Positions 1 to 6,551 of a stretch of DNA of 10,225 nt are shown one piece after another. Below the pieces are notes generated by a model. It did no database searches. It saw only the letters and a program-made list of their open reading frames with translations, and had not been told where the DNA came from. The first letter of the stretch is position 1. Each line of letters opens with the position of its first letter. This DNA comes from Erysipelotrichaceae bacterium UBA1783 (GTDB lineage Bacteria > Bacillota_I > Bacilli_A > Erysipelotrichales > Erysipelotrichaceae): contig DCGH01000091.1 in NCBI GenBank assembly GCA_002315205.1, positions 3,259 through 13,483 of the forward strand. Reading direction: 5' to 3'. The position numbers and the translations under genes are program-made.

Positions 1-723
1 CATATCCAGCTAGCCTTTAAAAAATCATTTCCCAATATCAGGGATTATAGTGATGTAACCAGAGATTTTGTTCAGCGAGTGAAAAAGGCTACATCAGATA
101 ATAATATAAAGATTAGTGTTTTAGGGGTTTATGTAGATCTTGGCAATGCAGATGAGCAGAAAAGAGCAAAAGCAGTAGAGGATTTTATCTCTCAGCTTTG
201 GGTAGCTAAGGAATTAAATACTGTGATTGCTTCAGAAACATCGAATTGGAATAAGCAGCCAGAGGGAACAACTAGAGCACAGGGATTGGCTCAGGTAAAA
301 AAGAGCTTATCAGAAATTATGCCGATTGCCAAAGAAATGGGCGTTATGGTTGCCTTAGAAGCGGGCTATGAGCATACGGTAGATTCTATTGAGGCAATAG
401 AAGAAATCTTTGGTTTATATCCCGATTTATATGCCATCTTTGATCCAGCAAATTTACTAGGACCTGAATGGTTAAATAACCAATCAGAGCTATATGAAAA
501 GGCAATTGAGATTTATGGAGACCGTATAAGATGTGTTCATTTTAAAGGATACAGATTTGAAGGGCAGAAAAGAATCTCATGCTTATTAGAGCAATCCGAT
601 GTGGACTATCATGCTGCCTTTGATTGCTTAAAAAAGCTAAAGCAGGATCTTCCTGTTTCGCGTGAGGAAGCAATTCCAGAAAGATGTAAATTTGAACAAA
701 GCTTTATGGCACAGTATTTTTAG
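1..723 (+). CDS. Sugar phosphate isomerase/epimerase (xylose-isomerase-like TIM barrel), 5'-truncated
   Basis: The frame is open to the left edge, so this is the last 240 residues of a protein whose start lies outside the window. A GTG at 79 could be read as a start, but the 26 codons before it continue the frame without a stop and read as the early strand/helix of the family fold, so it is internal. Family hallmarks are visible as likely metal and substrate ligands (numbering from the first codon): E120 in ALEAGYEH, D148 in IFDPANLL, H180 and K182 in VHFKGYRF, and E222/E223 near the C-terminus in PVSREEAIPE. Members are usually about 270-290 residues, so roughly 30-45 are missing. The family interconverts ketoses, aldoses or epimers in the cytoplasm. 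The exact sugar cannot be read here; its place before pectin enzymes suggests a step in uronate or rhamnose catabolism (inference). It ends three bases before the next gene. Confidence 0.82.
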   Translation, partial: HIQLAFKKSFPNIRDYSDVTRDFVQRVKKATSDNNIKISVLGVYVDLGNADEQKRAKAVEDFISQLWVAKELNTVIASETSNWNKQPEGTTRAQGLAQVKKSLSEIMPIAKEMGVMVALEAGYEHTVDSIEAIEEIFGLYPDLYAIFDPANLLGPEWLNNQSELYEKAIEIYGDRIRCVHFKGYRFEGQKRISCLLEQSDVDYHAAFDCLKKLKQDLPVSREEAIPERCKFEQSFMAQYF

Positions 724-726
724 TCT

Positions 727-2535
727 ATGAGAAGAATTCATATTGAAAAGACCATAAATGAGAGAATGTTTTTAGAGGAAGACATGATTGAAATCTATGG
801 TGATGGTCCAGAAAAATCAGCAATCATTGGCAATGAATATGCCTATCGTGATTTAGGTAATGAGAAGGTTGGAACCTTTAATACCGCAACGATATTTGTT
901 TCCGCAAATTATGGCTATATTCATGATATGTCAATTATTAATGATTCTGGTGATTCGATTACGCATGGACAAGCCATTGCCTTATACAACGACTGTAAGG
1001 AAGCTTTAGTAGAAAACTGTCATATTATTTCCAGACAGGATACCTTGTTTATTTCACCGCTTCCTTTTAAGGAAAGAATAGCTGGTGGATTTAAGGGACC
1101 AAGGGAAAACGCTGAAAGGATAATGACAAAGCAAATTTATCGTCATTGTATCATCAAAGGAGATGTTGATTTTATCTTCGGCAGTGGTCAGGCAATCTTT
1201 GAGAATTGTGATATCTATTCCTTAAAGAGTGGTAATAGAATTGGATATGTTGCTGCCCCAAGCAGCTATGAGAATTATCCAGGCTTTCAATTTAGAAACT
1301 GTCGTTTCCTAAGTGAAGGTTGTGATGATGATTCCGTATATTTAGCAAGGCCATGGAGAGAGCATGGCGAAGCGATTTTTGAAAACTGTTATTTTGGACC
1401 ACATATCAAAAAGGAATTCTTTAGTGGCTGGAATCAGGAATATGAAAAAGAACAGTATGCACGTTTTCGTGTCATCCAGAAAGGAAAAGAAATGAGAAAT
1501 ACACAAATTGAAAAGTATATCGATCATTATATGGAAAGCTTTCATCCTTATAAGGATGGCAGATGGTGTTATGAGGATGGCATCCTGATGACAGCAATCT
1601 ATGATATGTATAAAGCTACTAAAGAGCAGAAATATTATGATTTTGTCTTCAAGTATTATGATTCAATGGTGAATAGTGATGGAACTATCGTTAACTATCG
1701 TGTTGATGAATATAACATTGATAATATATGCTCTGGAACAGGCTTAATGATGCTGTATAGAGATTGTAAGCTATCAAAGTTTGAAGGTGCAATTCACTTG
1801 TTAAGAAAGCAATTAGAACTTCATCCTAGAACTAGTGAGGGAAGCTATTGGCATAAGCAGATTTATCCAAATCAGGTTTGGATGGATGGCATTTATATGG
1901 GCTTAGGCTTCTATGCCATGTATGCAAAGCAATTTGGTGATGAAGAAATCTTAAAGGATATTGATAAGCAACTACATACTTTAGATGCAAGATTATTTGC
2001 CCCAGAAAAGAATTTATATATGCATGCCTATGATGAAACAAAGTCAATGCAATGGGCAGATGCGGAAACAGGTAGAAGCCCACATTGCTGGAGCAGAGCT
2101 TGTGGCTGGGTTTCTATGGCAATGAATGATATTTACGAGGAATCTCATTTAGAAATCTGCAAGACAATTTTCAATAGATTGGTAGACAGCTTAAAGCCAT
2201 ATTTAAAGGATGGTATGCTACAGCAGGTAGTTGAGGTTGACCAGAATCCAAACTATAAGGAAACAAGTGGATCAGCAATGTTAGCTTATGGCTTATTAAA
2301 GGCTCAACAGCTGCAAATCAGAAATGAGAAACAGCTTGGTGAAGAGGTGCTTGCTTCCATTATCAGAAATGAATTTGATGGACAGCATTTAAATGGCATC
2401 TGTAGAGTTGCAGGCTTAGATAATAAGAGAAGAAATGGAAGCTTTGATTATTATATGAGTGAGGACATCTCTAGTGATGAGGTTAAGGGTGTGGCACCGT
2501 TTATAATGGCATATGCCTTAACCATTAAGGATTAA
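727..2535 (+). CDS. Bifunctional pectin methylesterase (CE8) - unsaturated glycuronyl hydrolase (GH105) fusion
   Basis: This 602-residue protein has two catalytic domains. Residues about 1-250 form a CE8 pectin methylesterase beta-helix with all family motifs: GQAIAL (Q82), QDTL (Q104, catalytic D105), GDVDFIFG (nucleophile D148) and LARPW (R208, W210). After a linker at about 252-270, residues 270-602 resemble GH105/YteR-type unsaturated rhamnogalacturonyl or galacturonyl hydrolases: VWMDGIYMG (probable catalytic D387), HCWSRACGW (R457, W461), ETSGSAM (512-518) and a late KGVAPFIMAYA segment. There is no signal peptide, so it is probably cytoplasmic. Expected role: strip methyl esters from imported oligomers and cleave the 4,5-unsaturated uronate at the non-reducing end. 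The CE8 part lacks the usual first 20-40 residues. No alternative start exists, because an in-frame TAG sits two codons upstream. There is no Shine-Dalgarno sequence before ATG 727, so translation probably depends on termination-reinitiation from the isomerase gene. Confidence 0.9.
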   Translation: MRRIHIEKTINERMFLEEDMIEIYGDGPEKSAIIGNEYAYRDLGNEKVGTFNTATIFVSANYGYIHDMSIINDSGDSITHGQAIALYNDCKEALVENCHIISRQDTLFISPLPFKERIAGGFKGPRENAERIMTKQIYRHCIIKGDVDFIFGSGQAIFENCDIYSLKSGNRIGYVAAPSSYENYPGFQFRNCRFLSEGCDDDSVYLARPWREHGEAIFENCYFGPHIKKEFFSGWNQEYEKEQYARFRVIQKGKEMRNTQIEKYIDHYMESFHPYKDGRWCYEDGILMTAIYDMYKATKEQKYYDFVFKYYDSMVNSDGTIVNYRVDEYNIDNICSGTGLMMLYRDCKLSKFEGAIHLLRKQLELHPRTSEGSYWHKQIYPNQVWMDGIYMGLGFYAMYAKQFGDEEILKDIDKQLHTLDARLFAPEKNLYMHAYDETKSMQWADAETGRSPHCWSRACGWVSMAMNDIYEESHLEICKTIFNRLVDSLKPYLKDGMLQQVVEVDQNPNYKETSGSAMLAYGLLKAQQLQIRNEKQLGEEVLASIIRNEFDGQHLNGICRVAGLDNKRRNGSFDYYMSEDISSDEVKGVAPFIMAYALTIKD

Positions 2536-2538
2536 AAA

Positions 2539-3213
2539 ATGAGAATTCTATTTTTAGGCGATTCAACAATGCAATTGAATGATGCCTCAACCTATCCACA
2601 GGTTGGCTGGCCACAAGGATTGGACCATCGCTTTCAAGAAGATGTCGAGATTTATAATCTTGCAAAAAATGGACGCTCAACCAAAAGCTTTATCGAAGAA
2701 GGTTTATTTGATGAAGCATTATCACTAATAGATAAAAACAGTTATGTAGTGATTGAGTTTGGTCATAATGATGAGCATACGCATCAGAAGGAACGCTATA
2801 CTCGTCCTTTTGCTGAATATAAGGATAATCTGATTTTTATGGAAATAAAAATCAGAGAAAAGGGTGGCAAGGTATTGTTCCTAACACCAATCTACCGTCG
2901 ACATTTCTTAGAGGATGGAACCCTTTATCCATATGAACATGACCAATATCAGCAAGCAATGATGGAAGTCGCAAAGCAGCTGAATTGCCCATATATTGAT
3001 ATGTGCAGCTTGACTAAGCGTGCCATTGAGCAGATGGGTGATGAGCAAAGTAAATCCTGCTTCATGAATTTTGAAGAGGGTATTTATACAAATTACCCAG
3101 AAGGAAAAAGTGACAACACCCACTTAAGAAAAAAAGGTGCAAACTTAATCTCAGCAATCTTTATTGCTGAAATCATTAAAATGAATCATCCAATTAGTGA
3201 TTTACTAATTTAA
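2539..3213 (+). CDS. SGNH-family rhamnogalacturonan acetylesterase (CE12-like, RhgT/YesT type)
   Basis: This 224-residue protein is complete and the usual length of bacterial intracellular CE12 esterases. The four SGNH blocks are all present: GDSTM with nucleophile S9, block II glycine G45 in NLAKNGRSTKSF, block III N77 in FGHND, and block V D192-x-x-H195 in DNTHLRKKGA. It removes acetyl groups from rhamnogalacturonan or galacturonan fragments. No signal peptide is present, which places it in the cytoplasm with its neighbours. The gene starts one codon after the stop of the CE8-GH105 gene and in the same frame; an AAGGA in the last codons of that gene (2527-2531) can serve as ribosome binding site at about 7 bases. 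Other SGNH esterases cannot be fully excluded by motif alone, but the pectin context strongly favours CE12. Confidence 0.88.
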   Translation: MRILFLGDSTMQLNDASTYPQVGWPQGLDHRFQEDVEIYNLAKNGRSTKSFIEEGLFDEALSLIDKNSYVVIEFGHNDEHTHQKERYTRPFAEYKDNLIFMEIKIREKGGKVLFLTPIYRRHFLEDGTLYPYEHDQYQQAMMEVAKQLNCPYIDMCSLTKRAIEQMGDEQSKSCFMNFEEGIYTNYPEGKSDNTHLRKKGANLISAIFIAEIIKMNHPISDLLI

Positions 3214-3215
3214 CG

Positions 3216-3221
3216 AAAGGA
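3216..3221 (+). promoter_or_regulatory. Ribosome binding site of the GH28 gene
   Basis: AAAGGA lies 8 bases before ATG 3230, in the 16-base gap after the acetylesterase stop codon. It fixes the GH28 start and gives this gene an initiation site of its own, unlike the CE8-GH105 gene. Confidence 0.65.
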
Positions 3222-3229
3222 AAAAGAAG

Positions 3230-4780
3230 ATGGAAAAGATATTTCAAATTCTACATATATCTCCAGTATCAGTAACCATTGAAAGAAACAATGATATTCC
3301 TTTTATTTGTCAACAAGGAGTAGATGTTGCCTTAAATGGAGAGATTGTATTGAAGGATGAAAAGAAAAACGTTTTCTCTATCTTTGAATTAAAGCCAGAT
3401 ACAGAATATTGCTTAAGCATTTGTGGACAGAAGGAAAGCTTTACAACGCTTAAGGTAAATAGAGTACTAAATGTGATGGATTATGGAGCTAATAATGATG
3501 GTATTTGCGATACCACGGATGCTCTTCAGAAGCTACTAGATCATAGTGATAATGACCTGATTGTTTTTGATGAAGGTGTATATTATTCAAGACCATTATC
3601 TATTCATTCCAACACCTTCCTTTATTTCAGAAAGAATGCAGAATTAAGAGGTGCCACAAATAGAGAGGATTATCCAATCATTCAACCATTTGAAGAAAGA
3701 AATGGAAAAAGAGTTGTTAATGCTTCCTGGGAAGGAACTCCGGCTGATTGCTTCCAATCATTAATCAGCATTGTTGATGCTGAAAATGTCATGGTTGTTG
3801 GTCAGGGAAGTATTAACGGTAATGCCAATCGTGGTGATTGGTGGCTAGGTGATGTAAAGAAGAAAAAGATTGCTTGGCGTGGTAATAATATTTTTGTTAA
3901 TAGAAGTAAAAATGTTGATTTTATTGGTCTTATAGTAGAGAATTCTCCAAGCTGGAATGTTCATCCATTCTATTCAGATCATTTACATTTCTACAATTTA
4001 ACAATCCGCTCATTTGTCCCTTCACCAAATACAGATGGCTTTGATCCAGAAAGCTGTGATGATGTCAATCTGATTGGTTGTGAGTTCTATTGTGGTGATG
4101 ATTGTGTTGCGATTAAATCGGGTAAGGCGGTGATGACAGATGAGTTCTATCGTCCTTGCAGCAACATTACAATTCGTAACTGCTTAATGATGGAAGGACA
4201 TGGAGGAATTGTCTTCGGTAGTGAATCCAGCTGTGGTATTTATCATGTTAAGGTGAGCAAATGTATCTTTGATGGTACTGATCGCGGCTTAAGAATAAAG
4301 ACAAAACGTGGCAGAGGCAACAAAGCGAACGTTGAGGATATTGAATTTGATAACATTCTAATGAAGGGTGTTAAAAATGGGCTTGTTATAAATATGTATT
4401 ATTTTATCAGCAAGGATTCACCAGAAGATCCTGCTTATGATCGTAATCCTTTACCAAAGGATCACACGACACCACATTTAGGAAGCTTCCATTTTAAAAA
4501 TATGAAATGCTTGAATACAAAGGTATCTGCTGGATATTTCTATGGCTTACCAGAATCAAAGATTGATGCTATAAAGCTGGAAAATATTACAGTTACCTAC
4601 GATGAAAGCTATAGCAAGGCTGAAAAGCCAGCAATGATAAATGATTGCGAAGAACTAAATAATGCCGGTTATTATTTCTATAATGTAGAAAAGGTAATCG
4701 TAAATAATGTAGAAATTCAAGGTCAGAAAGGGAAAAAATATAACCTTATCGGTGTAGATCATAACACTGGTATGGATTAG
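3230..4780 (+). CDS. Polygalacturonase, glycoside hydrolase family 28
   Basis: This 516-residue enzyme hydrolyses alpha-1,4 links between galacturonate units. Residues about 1-75 form a small beta-rich, fibronectin-III-like N-terminal domain (ends GQKESFTTLKV). The right-handed beta-helix follows, beginning at NVMDYGANNDG (81-91), the usual entry of GH28 and related pectinases. The four GH28 signatures are intact: NTDGFD (N267, D269), GDDCVAIKSG (catalytic pair D290/D291), GHGGIVFGSE (H324) and RIKTKRGRG (R355, K357). The N-terminal domain with no signal peptide resembles exo-acting bacterial GH28 enzymes and points to cytoplasmic trimming of oligogalacturonides (inference); activity on rhamnogalacturonan cannot be ruled out. 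It is the last gene of the catabolic cluster, and a weak terminator hairpin overlaps its final codons. Confidence 0.92.
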   Translation: MEKIFQILHISPVSVTIERNNDIPFICQQGVDVALNGEIVLKDEKKNVFSIFELKPDTEYCLSICGQKESFTTLKVNRVLNVMDYGANNDGICDTTDALQKLLDHSDNDLIVFDEGVYYSRPLSIHSNTFLYFRKNAELRGATNREDYPIIQPFEERNGKRVVNASWEGTPADCFQSLISIVDAENVMVVGQGSINGNANRGDWWLGDVKKKKIAWRGNNIFVNRSKNVDFIGLIVENSPSWNVHPFYSDHLHFYNLTIRSFVPSPNTDGFDPESCDDVNLIGCEFYCGDDCVAIKSGKAVMTDEFYRPCSNITIRNCLMMEGHGGIVFGSESSCGIYHVKVSKCIFDGTDRGLRIKTKRGRGNKANVEDIEFDNILMKGVKNGLVINMYYFISKDSPEDPAYDRNPLPKDHTTPHLGSFHFKNMKCLNTKVSAGYFYGLPESKIDAIKLENITVTYDESYSKAEKPAMINDCEELNNAGYYFYNVEKVIVNNVEIQGQKGKKYNLIGVDHNTGMD

Positions 4781-4789
4781 TGTTTTTTT
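4763..4789 (+). terminator. Weak Rho-independent terminator after the GH28 gene
   Basis: The arms AACACT (4763-4768) and AGTGTT (4779-4784) are perfect complements. Two G-T pairs could extend the stem to 8 pairs around a 6-base loop, and five further T residues follow (4785-4789). The stem includes the last codons and the TAG stop (4778-4780). It is short and AT-rich, so it is probably leaky and may let some transcription continue into the transporter operon. Confidence 0.5.
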
Positions 4790-4793
4790 ACCA

Positions 4794-4838
4794 TTGAGTG
4801 CAATCGCTTACATTTTTAGATTGCTAGTATGGTATAGT
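4794..4838 (+). promoter_or_regulatory. Putative promoter of the ABC importer operon
   Basis: This is the only substantial intergenic gap in the window. An extended -10, TGG-TATAGT, sits at 4830-4838, with a poor TTACAT at 4808-4813 (19-base spacing) as a possible -35; transcription would start near 4845. An overlapping alternative is TTGAGT (4794-4799) with 17 bases to TAGATT (4817-4822), each matching 4 of 6 consensus positions. Which one is used cannot be decided from sequence alone. In both cases the operator at 4799-4812 lies within the promoter. Confidence 0.5.
4799..4812 (+). promoter_or_regulatory. cre-like / LacI-family operator
   Basis: The 14-mer TGCAATCGCTTACA matches the CcpA catabolite-responsive element consensus TGWAANCGNTNWCA at all defined positions except the third base (C instead of A/T). 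It is a pseudo-palindrome around a central CG (TG-AA-CG-TT-CA), as bound by LacI/GalR-family proteins. It overlaps the -35 region of one candidate promoter and the spacer of the other, so binding should repress. The binder could be CcpA (glucose repression) or a local LacI-type pectin regulator; sequence alone does not separate these. Confidence 0.68.
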
Positions 4839-4873
4839 AAAAAAGAGAACAGAAAGGTTATGAGGGAATAGCC

Positions 4874-5953
4874 ATGTCAAATATTAGTTTAAGAGAAATT
4901 AACAAGATTTATCCGAATGGATTCCATGCTGTTCATAATTTCAATTTAGAAATTGAGGATGGGGAGTTTATTGTTTTCGTTGGACCTTCCGGCTGTGGAA
5001 AGTCTACGACATTGAGAATGATAGCTGGTCTAGAGGAGATTTCTAAGGGCGAGTTAATCATCAACGGCTCTTTAGCAAATGATAAGACACCGGTGCAGAG
5101 AGGAATTGCGATGGTATTCCAATCCTATGCATTATATCCACATATGTCAGTCTATGATAATCTTGCCTTTGGTTTAACTTTAGAGGGTGTTGATGAAGAC
5201 ACCATTGAAGACAAGGTAAATCAGGTTGCTAAAATATTAGGCTTAACAGAATACTTAGATCGTAAGCCAAGAGCATTATCAGGTGGACAGAGACAGAGAG
5301 TTGCTGTTGGTAGAGCAATTATCCGTCAGGTAGACGTCTTCTTAATGGATGAGCCATTATCAAATTTGGATGCTAAGCAGAGAGTAACTATGCGTTCTGA
5401 AATTATTCAGATTCACCGCAGAACTCATGCAACAACAATATATGTAACCCATGACCAGACCGAAGCGATGACAATGGCTGATAGAATTGTTGTTATGAAA
5501 GCTGGATATGTACAGCAGATTGGTACACCTGAGGAGCTATACTTCAATCCGATAAATGTCTTTGTTGGTGGATTTATTGGTGAACCTCCAATGAATTTCA
5601 TCACTGGTAAATCAGAAAATAAGGTAATGCAATTTGACCATAACGATATAAAGGTGGATTTAGAAAATACCAGATATCAATTAGAGGATAAGGAGCTGTT
5701 CTTTGGATTCAGACCAGAGGATGTTTCTATGCAGCCAATTGAAAACGGCTGTAAATTCACAGGAATTGCGACATTAACAGAAATGTTAGGCGATTCAAGT
5801 AACATCTATGTTTCTTTAGGAGAAGACGATGTCATCCTAAAGGTAGATCCACATGATGTTCCTGAAATGGATAGTGAATTTGATTTCTATATCCCATATG
5901 ACAGAATTTATCTGTTTGATAAAGCAACAGAGTTTGTATTAGAAGAAAAGTAA
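4874..5953 (+). CDS. Sugar ABC transporter ATP-binding protein, MsmX/MsmK/UgpC type
   Basis: This 359-residue ATPase powers the importer encoded downstream; two copies would bind the cytoplasmic loops of the permeases. All nucleotide-binding motifs are intact: Walker A GPSGCGKST (37-45), Q-loop Q83, signature LSGGQ (135-139), Walker B VFLMDEP with catalytic E160, D-loop SNLD (163-166) and switch H193. Residues about 235-359 form the TOBE/regulatory domain typical of the MalK-like (CUT1) class, and the length fits that class. The start ATG has a GAGGG ribosome binding site at 4862-4866, 7 bases upstream. In many Bacillota one shared MsmX-type ATPase serves several importers and is encoded elsewhere; here the gene leads the importer operon, so it may be dedicated, although it could also serve other transporters. 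Orthology to a named member is not proven. Confidence 0.93.
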   Translation: MSNISLREINKIYPNGFHAVHNFNLEIEDGEFIVFVGPSGCGKSTTLRMIAGLEEISKGELIINGSLANDKTPVQRGIAMVFQSYALYPHMSVYDNLAFGLTLEGVDEDTIEDKVNQVAKILGLTEYLDRKPRALSGGQRQRVAVGRAIIRQVDVFLMDEPLSNLDAKQRVTMRSEIIQIHRRTHATTIYVTHDQTEAMTMADRIVVMKAGYVQQIGTPEELYFNPINVFVGGFIGEPPMNFITGKSENKVMQFDHNDIKVDLENTRYQLEDKELFFGFRPEDVSMQPIENGCKFTGIATLTEMLGDSSNIYVSLGEDDVILKVDPHDVPEMDSEFDFYIPYDRIYLFDKATEFVLEEK

Positions 5954-5954
5954 T

Positions 5955-6533
5955 ATGAGCTTTAAGCAATATCGAATGATTGATATCGTATTGTTTATCG
6001 TCATTTATGGTATCTGTGAATTTGGCATTATCAAGGTTGGCTCACAGATGATTGATCAGCCTTATATTGTTTCACTAATACTGCCAATGATGCTGATTGT
6101 TTTGATTCGTTGGGATAAATATGCGATATTTCAGGCAATTGCAAGTGCCATCCTATTCGTTCTTTTCCAAAAGGGCGATATCAGACAGATGATTGTGTAT
6201 CTTTCTGGTAATTTAGGATTGATGCTTTTAGCAGTAATCTTTAAAAAATATAGTAAAGAGAGAATTACCTCTTCCGCATTTAACTGTATGGTTTATGTGA
6301 TTGCAGGATTAATTCTAATGGAGGTATTCCGATATATTGGAATACTAGTAATCTACCATAATGGCCCTGGTGCTCTGGTCAGATTAGTTGCGACGGATGC
6401 CTTAACAGGGGTGTTTGGTATTGTAGTAATTCTTATTGTTAGAAAAATTGATGGATTGCTGATGGATCAGAAGAGCTATCTGTTAGCCCTGCAAGAAGAA
6501 AGAAAGGCAGAGCAATCTGCAGAATATGAATAG
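5955..6533 (+). CDS. Six-TM integral membrane protein of unknown function in sugar ABC operon
   Basis: I do not recognise the family with confidence. The 192-residue product is very hydrophobic with about six membrane segments (roughly 9-28, 36-53, 55-72, 77-96, 111-134, 141-163), then a charged cytoplasmic tail (EERKAEQSAEYE). It begins one base after the stop of the ATPase gene and ends 18 bases before the first permease start, so it is clearly part of the operon. No transporter EAA loop, ATP site or catalytic motif is visible. Size and topology resemble the substrate-binding S-component of ECF transporters, but also many unrelated small membrane proteins, so this is only a hint. It could be an accessory factor for the importer or a separate uptake or export protein. 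The ribosome binding site is weak, which suggests coupling to the ATPase gene. Confidence 0.7.
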   Translation: MSFKQYRMIDIVLFIVIYGICEFGIIKVGSQMIDQPYIVSLILPMMLIVLIRWDKYAIFQAIASAILFVLFQKGDIRQMIVYLSGNLGLMLLAVIFKKYSKERITSSAFNCMVYVIAGLILMEVFRYIGILVIYHNGPGALVRLVATDALTGVFGIVVILIVRKIDGLLMDQKSYLLALQEERKAEQSAEYE

Positions 6534-6538
6534 AAAGT

Positions 6539-6545
6539 GGAGGAG
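6539..6545 (+). promoter_or_regulatory. Ribosome binding site that decides the first permease start
   Basis: GGAGGAG lies 6 bases before ATG 6552. A GTG at 6537 in the same frame would overlap this site and has no ribosome binding site of its own, so ATG 6552 is the likely start. Confidence 0.85.
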
Positions 6546-6551
6546 ACCCCT

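Noticed and set aside
79..81. GTG as the start of the isomerase gene
   Set aside because: The frame continues open to the left edge and the upstream residues fit the family fold, so the gene is cut by the window rather than starting here.
1342..1545. Open frames on the - strand (also 1832-2083, 2908-3123, 6476-6691)
   Set aside because: Each lies entirely or mostly inside a well-supported + strand gene; I saw no recognisable motifs in them and they look like shadows.
3364..3377. Palindrome AAAACGTTTT with a central CG, resembling a LacI-family site
   Set aside because: It lies inside the GH28 coding region, has three mismatches to the cre consensus and encodes ordinary residues (KKNVF), so it is probably coincidental.
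4860..4871. Three-codon ORF (ATG AGG GAA TAG) in the leader of the ATPase gene
   Set aside because: It is too short to support as a leader peptide, and its sequence is accounted for by the ribosome binding site of ATG 4874.
6537..6539. GTG as the start of the first permease
   Set aside because: It overlaps the GGAGGAG ribosome binding site that serves ATG 6552, and it has no site of its own.
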